A stretch of DNA of 40,161 nt from NCBI RefSeq assembly GCF_025917275.1, contig NZ_JAOSHO010000010.1:1-40161 (forward strand), written 5' to 3'. The notes below the pieces were generated by a model. The model searched no databases and was not told the DNA's origin. It saw nothing but the letters and a program-made list of their open reading frames with translations. The stretch is from Pseudomonas agronomica. Its GTDB lineage: Bacteria; Pseudomonadota; Gammaproteobacteria; Pseudomonadales; Pseudomonadaceae. Positions 8,140-17,638 of this stretch are shown piece by piece (the first letter of the stretch is position 1; each line of letters starts with the position of its first letter). The translations under genes and the position numbers were made by a program.

Positions 8140-10206
8140 CTAGATCATCGGCGAACTGCTCACCACCCGCAGCGCCAGCCCCTCGAACGCATCCAGGGTA
8201 ATGGTGAACTCGCCCTCGTCCGTGAGATCCCCTTCGACCCGCTCATTGATAATGTCCACCACCGGTCCCGGTGCGATTCCGGGCAGGTGCAGGGTTTCGG
8301 TGATGGGCGTCGAGCCGAAGTTCAGCGCGGTGATCTGCGTGCCTTTGCCGGCCGGCAGTTCGTGGACCATGATCAGCAGCGCCGGATTTTCGACGTCCGG
8401 AATCAGTATCTGCCGGCTCGCCGCGATGTCGTAGGCCCGGCGTGCAGCCAGGATCCTGCGCAGTTGTGAGGCGAATGAATCCGGATCCTTCAATTGACTT
8501 GGCAGGCTGCCGTACAACGTCCTTGCCCTAGGCATCTGCCCCGCCGAAAACGGCGCATCAGGATTGAGGTCCACCAGATCGTAGGCACCGCGATGAATCC
8601 AGCGCGTGTCGCCGTCGCGCATCAGATGTTCGACCTGCTCCGCCGGCAGCGGCAACGCCCCCACCAGGTCCCAACCCGACAAGGCGAAGACGCCCGGCTG
8701 CATGGCGTTGAACATCACCAGCAACAGGTGCACCTGGCGGATCTGCTGGACATCGGCGGCAGTGATCGCATCGAGGTCGCGAATGCCCAGCGCGGCGGTG
8801 ATGATACTGGCCGTGGTGCAGGACACGCCGTTGGTCACGAACCTCAGGTTGTAAGGTGCATGCTCCCCGGACAGGCGCTCATACATCTGTTCGCGGATGT
8901 GCTCGCGCAAGATGCTGCCGGGAAAGGTCTGGCCTTGGTACAGGTACGTGTCGTGGGCGTGCAGCGTCCAGAAATGCACTAGCTCCAGGGTTAATTCGTC
9001 GTGGTTCTGCAACGCGTGGATCAGCGACCCTGGATCGATGCCGAAGGCGTGCATCTGGCGCAGCATCAACCGCAGGAATTCGGTGTCGCCCATCAGCAAC
9101 GCGTGTTGGTAGGCCGGGCGCGTGATGAAGTCATAGGACAGGTCCGCCCCGCCGTGGGACATGGCGGCGATGTCATCGAGGGTCAGGTTCAGCTCCTGGA
9201 AACTGAAACCGCCGGCCTTGCGAATCGCGCCGCCGAGCAACTGGTTGCCCGTAATCGATAGCGGATGGCTCTCGGACCAAGCGGTGCCATCGAGCTTGCG
9301 CTCCACGCCAAGAAAGCCGTTGGCGTCCAGGCGGAGGATCTTCGCCCCCATGCAATCGATGGCGTGCAGCGCATCGCCGATGATCATCTGCTGCGCGGCA
9401 AAGCTTGGGTCCAGCCAATTCAACGACGGCTGGCCTTCCTTGAAGTAGTGCAGGTAGACCCAACGCCGTGGCTTGCCATCAATGCCGATGACGACTGGGG
9501 TCGCGCTCCAGTCGGTTTCCTTGACCCCAGGCTCGAAGAAAATCACCCGCTGCAACTGGCCGACGATGTAGTGCTTGTCGCGCAGGGCGTCGACCTGTTG
9601 CGCAGTGAGGTTCTGCGCATCGCGCCCCTCCTCGACCTCGGGCAGCAGCGGCCAGTCTTCCTCGCGGATCTCCACCATGTGGTAGAGCCCCGGATAATCT
9701 TCATAGGCCATTTCCGCCAGGCGAAAGTCCGCGCCCTTGCCGGTATGGGACGGGATGACATCGTCGATGACCACCGCGTTGTGCGCGGCGGCCATGCGCG
9801 TCAAAGCCTGTAGCTGGGCCTCGGTGCCCAATTCCGGGTCGATATCGAAGCTGATGCGGTCGAAGTTGCCGTCGATGGTCGGTGTGTATTGGGTGCCGCG
9901 CAGGCCGCCCGATTGCTTCAGCGGGCCGTTGTGGATGCCCTGGATACCGATTTTCGATAACGCATGCCACAGCGTTTCGTCCCCCAGCGCCTCGAGGACG
10001 GTGCCCTCTTCGCGGGTAACGATGGACGCTGGGTACGCCGTAAACCACACCGAAGACAACGCCGAGGCATCACGGGGGCGAGTGTGCGCAAAGGGCTGCT
10101 GCCAGAGACGTCCCTGCCCCGAATAGAGCTTGGCCCGCTGCCTCGCAGCCTTGAGCATCGATTGTTCGACCAGCCAGTCAATGTGGTTTTTCTCAGCCAT
10201 CGTCAT
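8140..10206 (-). CDS. treS: Trehalose synthase (maltose alpha-D-glucosyltransferase), GH13
   Basis: A 688-residue GH13 alpha-amylase-superfamily enzyme that fits the short pseudomonad type of trehalose synthase, which interconverts maltose and trehalose in the cytoplasm. The four GH13 regions are visible: DDVIPSH (148-154), RLDAN with nucleophile D294, QELNL with acid/base E338, and NHDE with D403. A C-terminal beta domain follows. There is no fused maltokinase domain and no glgE, treY or treZ gene nearby, so this is a stand-alone enzyme. I choose ATG 10206, which has AGGTGA 8 nt upstream; GTG 10218 and ATG 10200 are alternatives. Trehalose is an osmoprotectant in pseudomonads, so a stress role is likely. 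Another GH13 glucosyltransferase specificity is the main alternative. Confidence 0.85.
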   Translation of the reverse strand: MTMAEKNHIDWLVEQSMLKAARQRAKLYSGQGRLWQQPFAHTRPRDASALSSVWFTAYPASIVTREEGTVLEALGDETLWHALSKIGIQGIHNGPLKQSGGLRGTQYTPTIDGNFDRISFDIDPELGTEAQLQALTRMAAAHNAVVIDDVIPSHTGKGADFRLAEMAYEDYPGLYHMVEIREEDWPLLPEVEEGRDAQNLTAQQVDALRDKHYIVGQLQRVIFFEPGVKETDWSATPVVIGIDGKPRRWVYLHYFKEGQPSLNWLDPSFAAQQMIIGDALHAIDCMGAKILRLDANGFLGVERKLDGTAWSESHPLSITGNQLLGGAIRKAGGFSFQELNLTLDDIAAMSHGGADLSYDFITRPAYQHALLMGDTEFLRLMLRQMHAFGIDPGSLIHALQNHDELTLELVHFWTLHAHDTYLYQGQTFPGSILREHIREQMYERLSGEHAPYNLRFVTNGVSCTTASIITAALGIRDLDAITAADVQQIRQVHLLLVMFNAMQPGVFALSGWDLVGALPLPAEQVEHLMRDGDTRWIHRGAYDLVDLNPDAPFSAGQMPRARTLYGSLPSQLKDPDSFASQLRRILAARRAYDIAASRQILIPDVENPALLIMVHELPAGKGTQITALNFGSTPITETLHLPGIAPGPVVDIINERVEGDLTDEGEFTITLDAFEGLALRVVSSSPMI

Positions 10207-10378
10207 GAAAACAATCACCTGTCGGGATGAAAAAACGCAGCAGTCCTGGGGTTCAAAGCTGCGGCTCGTTAGTCATCAGAGGCCTCGACCCGGCATTCGT
10301 TGCATTGAGACAGAGGGCGGTTGTCATTCGCCCGACGGTCTGTTCGGCGTGAACTCTGAAAGGCCTCCCCTGGACAAA

Positions 10379-10466
10379 TGTGGGAGCGAGCCTGCTCGCG
10401 AAGAGGTCCTTTCTGACCACACCTCATGCCTGACCCACCGCTTTCGCGAGCAGGCTCGCTCCCACA
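10379..10466. repeat. Inverted REP doublet
   Basis: Two 24-nt arms, 10379-10402 and 10443-10466, are exact reverse complements. They carry the GGGAGCGAGCCTGCTCGCG core known from fluorescent Pseudomonas REP elements, separated by 40 nt. Each arm is itself hairpin-forming (GCGAGC...GCTCGC). It sits between the divergent treS and SDR genes, only 25 bp before the SDR start. Confidence 0.9.
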
Positions 10467-10490
10467 GGGTATGTCTAAGGAGAGTGCACG

Positions 10491-11324
10491 ATGAAAACGT
10501 GGTTGATTACAGGTACATCCACCGGCCTCGGTCGTCTTCTCTGCGAACAGTTGCTCGAACGCGGCGACCGTGTCATCGCCACGCTGCGCAAGCAAGGTGC
10601 GCTGGACGACTTGCTGGCGCTGCACGGCGATCGCTTGCAGACACTGACACTCGACGTCACCGACACAGAGGCGATCACTGCGGTTGTCTCACAAGCGTTC
10701 GAAGCAGCCGAACGGATTGACGTGATCGTGAGCAATGCCGGCTACGGGCTGTTCGGCGCCGCCGAAGAAGCCAGCCCCGAGCAGATCGAACGCCAACTCG
10801 CGACGAACCTCACCGGCTCCATCCACCTCATCCGCGCGGTACTGCCGCATCTGCGTGCCCAGGGAGGTGGCCGCATCGTCCAAGTGTCTTCGGAAGGCGG
10901 CCAGATCGCCTATCCGGGCTTCAGTCTTTACCACGCGACCAAATGGGGAATCGAAGGATTCGTCGAGTCCGTAGCGAAGGAAGTTGCGCCGTTCGCGATC
11001 GATTTCGTCATCATCGAGCCTGGCCCCACCGCCACCCATTTTGCCGAAGGGCTGGATCGCACTACGCCCATGGCCTGCTACGAAGACACCCCGGCTGCGG
11101 AGGTTCGCCGGGCATTGGCCTCGGGTGCCTTCGTCGTCAAGGGCGACGCTGGCAGAACCGTCGAGGCCTTGATCCATGCGGCGGACATGACCCATCCGCC
11201 GCTGCGCCTGGCCCTGGGCAGCACAGCCTACGCCTCCATCAGCGAAGCGCTCGCCGAGCGAATCCGGTCGCTGGAGGAATACAGGCACGTGACGTTCTCC
11301 GCAGACATCGACGCGAAGGCCTGA
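10491..11324 (+). CDS. Short-chain dehydrogenase/reductase
   Basis: A 277-residue classical SDR. The cofactor motif TGTSTGLG is at 8-15, NAG at 82-84, the catalytic serine region VSSE at 132-135, and Y147-x3-K151 in YHATK. The C-terminal extension resembles SDRs annotated as ketoreductases or oxidoreductases acting on small lipophilic ketones. AAGGAG precedes the start. It is single, with the REP doublet directly upstream, and converges on the lipase gene with only 5 bp between stops, so no separate terminator is possible there. The substrate cannot be told from sequence. Confidence 0.92.
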   Translation: MKTWLITGTSTGLGRLLCEQLLERGDRVIATLRKQGALDDLLALHGDRLQTLTLDVTDTEAITAVVSQAFEAAERIDVIVSNAGYGLFGAAEEASPEQIERQLATNLTGSIHLIRAVLPHLRAQGGGRIVQVSSEGGQIAYPGFSLYHATKWGIEGFVESVAKEVAPFAIDFVIIEPGPTATHFAEGLDRTTPMACYEDTPAAEVRRALASGAFVVKGDAGRTVEALIHAADMTHPPLRLALGSTAYASISEALAERIRSLEEYRHVTFSADIDAKA

Positions 11325-11329
11325 ACGTC

Positions 11330-12583
11330 TCAATCGTCATTGAACGGCGCATCAGGGTCTCTTTCACCGGGCGGACCGGGTCTTTGCAGGGTCGTGCAAT
11401 TGACGCCATAGTCCCGTCCGCCAGGCCGTGCGCCGACGAAGGCGAAGGCATCTTCCAGCGAACCATGCAGCACCCCGTCGTGCCCCAGGCCTTCATAGGT
11501 ACGCCACGTGACGGCGTTGCCGGCGGCGCACAACGCCGCCGCGACCGCGTACTGCCGCTCTGGCGTGATCGTCCGATCAGCCTGGCCGGTGGCGATGAAC
11601 AGCGGGAAGGCGATGGATGCCTGTGGCATGTCGGTCGTCGGGATACGAAGGGCGTTCAGCGTCTCTGGGGGAACGGTCAACAGCTCGGCAAACGATCCAA
11701 TCTGCAAGGCCTTGGATTTGACCGCGATGTCACGGGTACAGCCCTGCCGGGCGACCTCCAGCAACTGGAGACCCTTGGCGGTCAGGATGTCTTCCACTCG
11801 CGGTCCATCTTCGCGCAGGCCGCCGGACGCCAGCGCCAGGAACACCGTGTTGGACTGGCGAGGCGGCAGCGAAATGGGGCCTTGGGGAAAGGTGCTGTTT
11901 GGCGCCGTCAGCAGCGCGCCCAGTATCGGCAGCTCCGGCGCGTAGCTCGCGGCAAGGATGGCCGCGCCCAGCGCCGCTCCGCCGCCCTGGGATTGCCCGG
12001 CGAGGAACGTGCGATTGGCAATCAACCCTGGCCGGATGGCGCGGGCAGCGCGAATCGAGTCGAGGACGGAGCGCCCCTCCGCTTGCCAGAACGTGTAAGG
12101 ATGCGGTCCCGGCCCTCCCAGGCCCTGATAGTCGGTCACAACAACCGCAAAGCCGCGTGCCAGCCAGCGATCGATATACGCCGCGTCACGGTCGCGCAGC
12201 CCCGTCCAGGAGGGCGCGCACGCATCGGCGATCCCCAGCGTGCCGTGGGCCCAGGCCAGCAGCGGCCAGCCTTCGGCGGGGGGATTGCCCGTCGGCAGGT
12301 AAAACGCGCCACTGACCGCAACGAGACCGGAATGCCAGCGTTCGTCGGTGGAACTGTAGAGCAGACGCAACGCCTGCGCGGCGGCAGGCATCTGTGCCTG
12401 CACCGGCATGCTCTCGCTTCTCAGCAGTACACCGGGCAACGCGGGCATTGCCTCAGGCCAGCGATAGAAGGCCGACAGCTCGGTATCCCCTGCGGCAGGC
12501 CCGATCGGTAACGTGCCGGCGGCCATGGCAACGGTAGCCCCGACGCAGGCACAGGCAAAGGCGACGATTCGGAAAAGGCTCAT
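11330..12583 (-). CDS. Secreted alpha/beta-hydrolase, secretory-lipase family
   Basis: A 417-residue exported esterase/lipase. An N-terminal signal peptide ends near residue 22 (VAMAA). The nucleophile elbow GQSQGG places Ser at 198. A late GQADRTITPE segment and GLGHDGVLHG supply the likely Asp and His. HGTLG (113-117) fits the oxyanion region. The overall plan resembles the secretory-lipase (LIP) family. Its ATG overlaps the upstream esterase stop (12580-12583). It is the last gene of the leftward run that starts with the CitMHS carrier, so it may free an acid from an ester outside the cytoplasm for uptake. Substrate specificity is inferred only from context. Confidence 0.85.
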   Translation of the reverse strand: MSLFRIVAFACACVGATVAMAAGTLPIGPAAGDTELSAFYRWPEAMPALPGVLLRSESMPVQAQMPAAAQALRLLYSSTDERWHSGLVAVSGAFYLPTGNPPAEGWPLLAWAHGTLGIADACAPSWTGLRDRDAAYIDRWLARGFAVVVTDYQGLGGPGPHPYTFWQAEGRSVLDSIRAARAIRPGLIANRTFLAGQSQGGGAALGAAILAASYAPELPILGALLTAPNSTFPQGPISLPPRQSNTVFLALASGGLREDGPRVEDILTAKGLQLLEVARQGCTRDIAVKSKALQIGSFAELLTVPPETLNALRIPTTDMPQASIAFPLFIATGQADRTITPERQYAVAAALCAAGNAVTWRTYEGLGHDGVLHGSLEDAFAFVGARPGGRDYGVNCTTLQRPGPPGERDPDAPFNDD

Positions 12584-13563
12584 GGAAGGTTCGCCTCCCT
12601 GGAAAGCGCCGCACGCAAGGCACTGCCCTGCTCGGCAATGACGCTGCGGGCGACGGGCGCCCTTTCATTGAAACGGACAAAACCATGGGTCATGTTCGGC
12701 AAGACTTGCAGGGCCGTCGCCACCCCCGCCTTTCTCAGCCGCTGCGCCAGTTCGCGATTTTCATCCAACAACGGGTCCAGCTCGCCGACCACCAATCGTA
12801 CCGGTGGCAGACCTGCCAGATCAGCAATGATTGGCTGAACCCGCCAGTCGTCCTCGTCATTGGCCAGGTAGCTGGCCCAGTAGGCGCTCATGGTCTCGAC
12901 CGACAGGTTCTGCCCGGCGTACCCGCCCAGCCTTTGCCACGAATCGGAGCCCATGTCCCGCGAGTAGCTGCCGTAAAACAATAACAACTGCCGCAGCGCA
13001 TCGATCCCCGAATCGCGTAATGCAATCGCAGCCCCCAGGGCCAGGTTGGCGCCTGCCGAATCGCCGCCGAGGGCGTAGCCGCGCACCGGGCATTCGGTGA
13101 CGGCCCCCAGATGAACGACGCGACTGACAATCGCCACCACTTCGTTGAACGCCACTGGAAAGCGATGCTCCGGCGACAGCGCGTAGTCGATGGATAGCAC
13201 CGCCAGGCCACTGTCGCGAACCAACTGTCGCAGCGGTGCATCCCAACCGGCCAGCGAGCCATGACGAAATCCGCCGCCATGGCAGTAGAACATCAGGCAA
13301 GGCGTCTCATCGCCCTCCGGCCAATAGAGCTTGCAGGGCACCGTCCGACCGTCAACGGAAAACCCCAACGTACGCTCGTAGCTCAGAGCGACGCTGGGTT
13401 GCGCCGCCCAGGCGTTGATTCGCTCCAACTGCGCCCGGACGCTTTGCACATCACCCTGAACCACCGGCAGCAGGCCGGCCTCGCGCAACGATGTCGCCAC
13501 GGCCAGCAAGTCAGGATGAACGGGCGGGCGTGAGTCCGCTGACAGGTTTTCGCGACGACTCAT
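12580..13563 (-). CDS. HSL-type alpha/beta-hydrolase (esterase)
   Basis: A 327-residue cytoplasmic esterase of the hormone-sensitive-lipase family. HGGG (95-98) forms the oxyanion hole, GDSAG (167-171) holds the nucleophile S169, and Asp and His lie in GELDPL and MTHGF near the C terminus. The start at 13563 overlaps the dehydrogenase stop as ATGA; an open frame extends 30 codons further but lies inside the dehydrogenase gene. It pairs with the secreted lipase next in the operon, giving one predicted extracytoplasmic and one cytoplasmic ester-cleaving enzyme. Short-chain acyl esters are the usual substrates of this family. Confidence 0.9.
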   Translation of the reverse strand: MSRRENLSADSRPPVHPDLLAVATSLREAGLLPVVQGDVQSVRAQLERINAWAAQPSVALSYERTLGFSVDGRTVPCKLYWPEGDETPCLMFYCHGGGFRHGSLAGWDAPLRQLVRDSGLAVLSIDYALSPEHRFPVAFNEVVAIVSRVVHLGAVTECPVRGYALGGDSAGANLALGAAIALRDSGIDALRQLLLFYGSYSRDMGSDSWQRLGGYAGQNLSVETMSAYWASYLANDEDDWRVQPIIADLAGLPPVRLVVGELDPLLDENRELAQRLRKAGVATALQVLPNMTHGFVRFNERAPVARSVIAEQGSALRAALSREANLP

Positions 13564-14579
13564 GGCTGTCCATCCTGTCCGACGGGTCGACGCCCGTCCG
13601 CGATTACACAATGGCTGGGTGGGCTGCGCCCTTCCAGCACAGCCACCGCACATTGGGCGGCAATCAGGTTGGTACGGTTGAGCCCCTCGACCGTCGAGGC
13701 CCCGACATGGGGCGTCACGACCACATTGGGGAGCTGGATCAGTTGCGCAGTCACAGGCATCAAGGCGGGATTCGATTCGCTTTCGAATACATCGAGCCCC
13801 GCGCCTGCCAGTCGTTTTTCGGTCAAGGCCCTGAGCAGATCGGCATCGCGCACCAACCCGCCCCTCGCGGTGTTGATCAGCACCGCGGAACGCTTCATTA
13901 ATTTCAAGGCACGCTCATCGATCATCCCCTGTGTTGCGGGATTGAGCGGCGCGTGAAGCGTCACGAAGTCGCTTTCCCTCAGCAGCGTTTCCAGGTCCAC
14001 AACAACACCCCCTTCGGCGTGAACGCCGTCGGGGCTAGTGGTATGGATCAGCGGTTTCACCTCGAACCCGGACAAGCGCTGCAGCACGCCCCGGCCAATC
14101 CGGCCCAAACCGACGATGCCAACCGTCTTGCGATACAAATCGCCGCCCAGGGGGATCGACCAATCGTTGGTGGACAAGCCTTTCTGGCATTGCTTGAGCT
14201 GGCGACACACCGCGAGCATCAACGCGACGGTGTGGTCGGCAACGCTGGCGTCGTTACCGCCGATTGCAATGGTCGCCACCTTCCCCGCCGCCTCCACAGC
14301 TGCGGTGTCGACCCGTTCATAACCCACGCCACGACGGGCGATGACTTGCAGGCGCGGGAGTGAATTCAGCAGGCTGAACGTGATATTCGCATGCCCGACA
14401 ATCCAGGCGTCCGCGTCGGCGAGGAGCTCGATCAGTTGGGGTTCGCTCAAGTCTCCATCGGCTTGCCCCGGCGCCAGATCTGCGACAACGACATCACAGC
14501 CATGGCGGCCCAGGAAATCAGCAGCCGTCGAGTCGAAGAATCGCTGTGTAACCACAATGTTATGACGAGGTTTAAGCAT
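13560..14579 (-). CDS. D-2-hydroxyacid dehydrogenase, phosphoglycerate-dehydrogenase-like
   Basis: A 339-residue NAD-dependent D-isomer-specific 2-hydroxyacid dehydrogenase. The Rossmann motif GLGRIG is at 157-162. Family catalytic elements are NTARGG with Arg, DVFESE with Glu, and TPHVGAS with His. I start at ATG 14579 with GAGAGG six bases upstream; ATG 14606 would add nine residues and includes that ribosome site. It lacks the ACT domain of true SerA enzymes, and its place between a porin and an esterase points to catabolism of a hydroxyacid or its keto form, not serine synthesis. ATGA overlap couples it to the esterase. Confidence 0.9.
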   Translation of the reverse strand: MLKPRHNIVVTQRFFDSTAADFLGRHGCDVVVADLAPGQADGDLSEPQLIELLADADAWIVGHANITFSLLNSLPRLQVIARRGVGYERVDTAAVEAAGKVATIAIGGNDASVADHTVALMLAVCRQLKQCQKGLSTNDWSIPLGGDLYRKTVGIVGLGRIGRGVLQRLSGFEVKPLIHTTSPDGVHAEGGVVVDLETLLRESDFVTLHAPLNPATQGMIDERALKLMKRSAVLINTARGGLVRDADLLRALTEKRLAGAGLDVFESESNPALMPVTAQLIQLPNVVVTPHVGASTVEGLNRTNLIAAQCAVAVLEGRSPPSHCVIADGRRPVGQDGQP

Positions 14580-14609
14580 CACCGGCCTCTCGGTATAAAC
14601 GTTCAATGT

Positions 14610-16007
14610 TCAAAATGCGTAATCCAGATAGACCCGTGCCTCTGACCCGCTTACCACGTTGTCGGGTTGCGCGGAGACAAGTGCGACAAAGTCCTGGTCA
14701 ATCCGGTAGTTGAGATAGATCAGGCCCACCGAAAGTCCGGCGTATTCTTTTTCATCAAAGCGATAATAGAGGCGATATTCATTTTGCCGCTCGTTCACGT
14801 CGGTGCGCCGGCCGCTGAATGGATCGGTCGCATCAAACTTGCCTTGCTTATAAATGGTCATGACTTTGAAGCCATCCAGTGAAGCACCCAATAAAGAATG
14901 CCCGCTCAAGTCATACTCGGCCCCCAATTGCCAGGTTCGCTCACCGTCGTTGTTGAAATCATTGCCGGAACGTGTCCAGGCATCCATCCTGCCGTCAACG
15001 TTATCGCCATGGTCGAAATAGGCATAACCCAATTGCCCGTTGCTCAATTTGGCATTTGTTTCGGAAAACGAAACACCCAGGCGCAGTTTATCGAGCAATA
15101 AACCCAGGTTGATGTTCAACCAGGTCGCGTCATCATCGTAAGCGGCCTCGCCGGCTTCCCAATCGCGCTCCCAGATTTGCCCGGCTTTTTTGAACTGGTA
15201 ATACTGGGTGTCCAATACCACACCGGCCTTGTCGCCGAGCGGCGCTTTCAATGTCAGTCCATAACGGGTGTTTTCGTTGAAATCCCGCGCTACCCCATGG
15301 GCATAGCCCAATTCAATGGCCTTCAAATCGTAATTGATGCCGTAGGTATAAAGGTCCTTGATTTCCTCGCCCGTCTGGCTCAGCAGGTGCTCGAATTCTT
15401 CCCGGTCCCGAGGCGAAGTACGGTTGATGTAGGCGGTTTCAAGCCCCAGCGTACCGGGCAGCGGACCGATACCCATCTCGGTAAAGTTCAGGTGGGCCCG
15501 GCCGCCCTGATAGGAGCCCGGCACGATCCGAGTATCGAGGGTGACCAAGGTGCCCGCGTCGAACCGCCCCCGGCCTATCTGGGAGTCGGCGTTCCAACCG
15601 TCCCCTTCATAACGCAGTTTGAAATAACCCTGCCCAACTTTGGCGAAGCCACCGCTCGTACCGTCGGAGTCATCAAACAAGTCTCGCCCGTTATCTTTCG
15701 AATCAATCATTGCCACGCCGTACAACGAAGCGTCAAACCCGACGATCCCGGCCCAATAACTGGAGTTGTAATCCAGGATCGCGCCGATCCCTGTCCCTCC
15801 CAGTTCAGCACCGTCGGGAAATCCTCCAAAACGGTCTTCGATCAAGTCATTGGATATCCGTGTATTGATATACATCGCGCGAAGATAAGCATTGAATTTG
15901 CCTTCATGCTGAAACCGGTCGGGATAACTGATCGTTGCAGAAAAGCAAACTTCCGACATCAACAATGTCGACAGCAACGTCATAGCGACGGCGTTAATCG
16001 ATTTCAT
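14610..16007 (-). CDS. OprD-family outer-membrane porin
   Basis: About 465 residues with a signal peptide (ending near FSA) and a beta-barrel pattern of alternating aromatic strands ending in the outer-membrane signature YLDYAF with terminal Phe. OprD-family porins (OpdX/OccK types) admit basic amino acids or carboxylates. ATG 16007 has GAGGTGG just upstream; the longer ATG at 16019 overlaps this ribosome site. It follows the CitMHS carrier by 84 bp and precedes the hydroxyacid dehydrogenase by 30 bp, so it most likely brings the same carboxylate across the outer membrane. The N-terminal strand differs somewhat from classical OprD, hence family-level confidence only. Confidence 0.85.
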   Translation of the reverse strand: MKSINAVAMTLLSTLLMSEVCFSATISYPDRFQHEGKFNAYLRAMYINTRISNDLIEDRFGGFPDGAELGGTGIGAILDYNSSYWAGIVGFDASLYGVAMIDSKDNGRDLFDDSDGTSGGFAKVGQGYFKLRYEGDGWNADSQIGRGRFDAGTLVTLDTRIVPGSYQGGRAHLNFTEMGIGPLPGTLGLETAYINRTSPRDREEFEHLLSQTGEEIKDLYTYGINYDLKAIELGYAHGVARDFNENTRYGLTLKAPLGDKAGVVLDTQYYQFKKAGQIWERDWEAGEAAYDDDATWLNINLGLLLDKLRLGVSFSETNAKLSNGQLGYAYFDHGDNVDGRMDAWTRSGNDFNNDGERTWQLGAEYDLSGHSLLGASLDGFKVMTIYKQGKFDATDPFSGRRTDVNERQNEYRLYYRFDEKEYAGLSVGLIYLNYRIDQDFVALVSAQPDNVVSGSEARVYLDYAF

Positions 16008-16091
16008 CGACCACCTCATCTATTATTTTTATTTTGACGTGAGTAGACGCGACTTAGCGTCCTTTAAACTTCGGCGTTGCGAACTGATGAA

Positions 16092-17381
16092 TCAGATAAT
16101 TGCCCGTGTCACCACGGCCGTTGCAATCAGAACAAGGCTGCTGCCTATCGCCCAGAGCAAGCAATAGCGTTGCATATCACCCATGTCGCGCTTGATGATT
16201 CCACTGATAAGGTAAACCGCCGCTACTAATGGGCTAAGTGCATGTACCGGTTGTCCCAGTACCGATGCCCGGGCGATATGCATGGGATCGATACCGTATT
16301 GCGCACCCGCCGCGCCCAGCACCGGCAAGATCCCGAAGAAGAACGCGTCGTTGGAAATCAGGAAATTAAGTGGCAAGGCGACCAGTGCGGTCAGGATGCT
16401 GAAATATTGGCCACCTCCGTCCGGGATCAACTGCACGATTTTTTCCGACATGCCATCGACCATTCCGGTGCCCGATAGAACTCCGGTGAACACACCTGAA
16501 GCAAATATCAGCGCGATGACCATCAACACGCTTTCAGCGTGAGCCGCGACCCGCGCCTTCTGCTCCGCCAGGCGTGGGTAGTTGACCAGCAGCGCCAGGG
16601 AAAAGCCCACCATCATCAGCAGCGGTAACGGCGCCAGCCCTGTTGCCATGGAGTACATCAGCCCGGCGGTGAGTGCGAGATTGACCCAGAAAAGCTTCGG
16701 CCTGTGGGTATCGGATTGCACCGTCGGCAAAGCCAGCTCATCCAGTGCGACCTCCTTTGACGCAGGCGTCCAGCCCAAGCGGCGTCGCTCTTTGCGGCCG
16801 ATCCAGAACGCCACGACGAAGGCGTAGGCAAGCCCGGCAAATAGTGAAGGAACCAACCCCAGGAACATCTGCGCCACATCCAGGTGAAGCGCACTGGCGG
16901 CGCGCGCCACCGGCCCTCCCCAGGGGATCAGATTAACCACGGTATTGGTCAAGAGGAGCATCAACGCCAGAATCAGCGGGTTCATGCCCAGGCGCAGGTA
17001 AAGCGGCAGGAACGCAGTCGTCACGATCAACACCGTCGTTGCACCATCCCCGTCGAAAGAGATCACCGTAGCCAGCAACGCCGTGCCCAGCACAACTCTA
17101 AGCGGGTCATTACCGACATAGCGCAGGATGCGTCGAACAGCGGGCTCGAAGAGCCCGGCGTCAAACATGATCGCGAAATACAGGATTGCAAACATCAACA
17201 TCAGCGCCGTGGGCGCGACCTGCTTGACGCCGCCCATCACCATCGCACCCAGTTCCGGTCCTGCCCCACTGGCCAGCCCGAAGGCAACCGGAATCAGGAT
17301 AAGTGCCGTCACAGCAGAAAGTCGCTTGCTTATGATCAGTGCCATAAACGTGACGACCATTGCGAAACCTAACCAAGCCAT
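16092..17381 (-). CDS. CitMHS-family carboxylate transporter
   Basis: A 429-residue inner-membrane carrier with about 11-12 helices, of the CitMHS (citrate-metal:proton symporter) family. Recognisable blocks are SFDGDGATTVLIVTTAFLPL, NTVVNLIPWGGP, and FLISNDAFFFGILPVL near the C terminus. ATG 17381 has AAAAGG upstream; GTG at 17390 overlaps this site. It is the first gene of the leftward run and diverges from the HTH/citrate-synthase-like gene. Substrates of the family are citrate and related tricarboxylates, often as metal complexes. This is the main reason to think the surrounding locus handles a citrate-like acid. Confidence 0.9.
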   Translation of the reverse strand: MAWLGFAMVVTFMALIISKRLSAVTALILIPVAFGLASGAGPELGAMVMGGVKQVAPTALMLMFAILYFAIMFDAGLFEPAVRRILRYVGNDPLRVVLGTALLATVISFDGDGATTVLIVTTAFLPLYLRLGMNPLILALMLLLTNTVVNLIPWGGPVARAASALHLDVAQMFLGLVPSLFAGLAYAFVVAFWIGRKERRRLGWTPASKEVALDELALPTVQSDTHRPKLFWVNLALTAGLMYSMATGLAPLPLLMMVGFSLALLVNYPRLAEQKARVAAHAESVLMVIALIFASGVFTGVLSGTGMVDGMSEKIVQLIPDGGGQYFSILTALVALPLNFLISNDAFFFGILPVLGAAGAQYGIDPMHIARASVLGQPVHALSPLVAAVYLISGIIKRDMGDMQRYCLLWAIGSSLVLIATAVVTRAII

Positions 17382-17403
17382 GCGTTTCACCTTTTCGTTA
17401 TTA

Positions 17404-17433
17404 TTTTTATCGATGCATCGAAATCAATGTGAA
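17404..17433 (-). promoter_or_regulatory. Candidate promoter of the CitMHS operon with a palindrome in the spacer
   Basis: On the minus strand, TTCACA (17428-17433) and TAAAAA (17404-17409) are 18 bp apart. The spacer contains the perfect 12-bp palindrome TCGATGCATCGA (17410-17421). Binding between -35 and -10 in a long spacer is the arrangement used by MerR-type activators, and the divergent gene encodes a MerR/excisionase-like HTH. Inferred by eye only. Confidence 0.4.
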
Positions 17434-17493
17434 CATCTCTTGCGCAGCCGAAATCTACATAGGGGGTGAAACCCTGTAAATCTTGATTTTTTT

Positions 17494-17588
17494 CGTCAAC
17501 ATCCCGGCTGGATCGGGCTTATCAGCCGTCAGTCGCTTCATAAACCCAGGCTGAAATTTTTCCGCCAATACACATTGACGACATGACG
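17494..17588. promoter_or_regulatory. Repeated TGACG/CGTCA half-sites upstream of the HTH-citrate-synthase gene
   Basis: Four copies of the pentamer lie at 17494-17498, 17527-17531 (CGTCA) and 17576-17580, 17584-17588 (TGACG). The outer pair extends to TCGTCAA/TTGACGA. TTGACG at 17575 with TAATAA at 17596 could be a weak rightward promoter (15-bp spacer). Pentamers recur by chance, so this is tentative. Confidence 0.25.
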
Positions 17589-17638
17589 GCATATCTAATA
17601 AACATGTACGCCTTTCAATCAACTTGAATGGGCCCGTC

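Noticed and set aside
10943..12511. 522-codon plus-strand open frame opposite the lipase
   Set aside because: The lipase has a signal peptide, nucleophile elbow and coupled start. The opposite frame is arginine- and glycine-rich with no recognisable domain.
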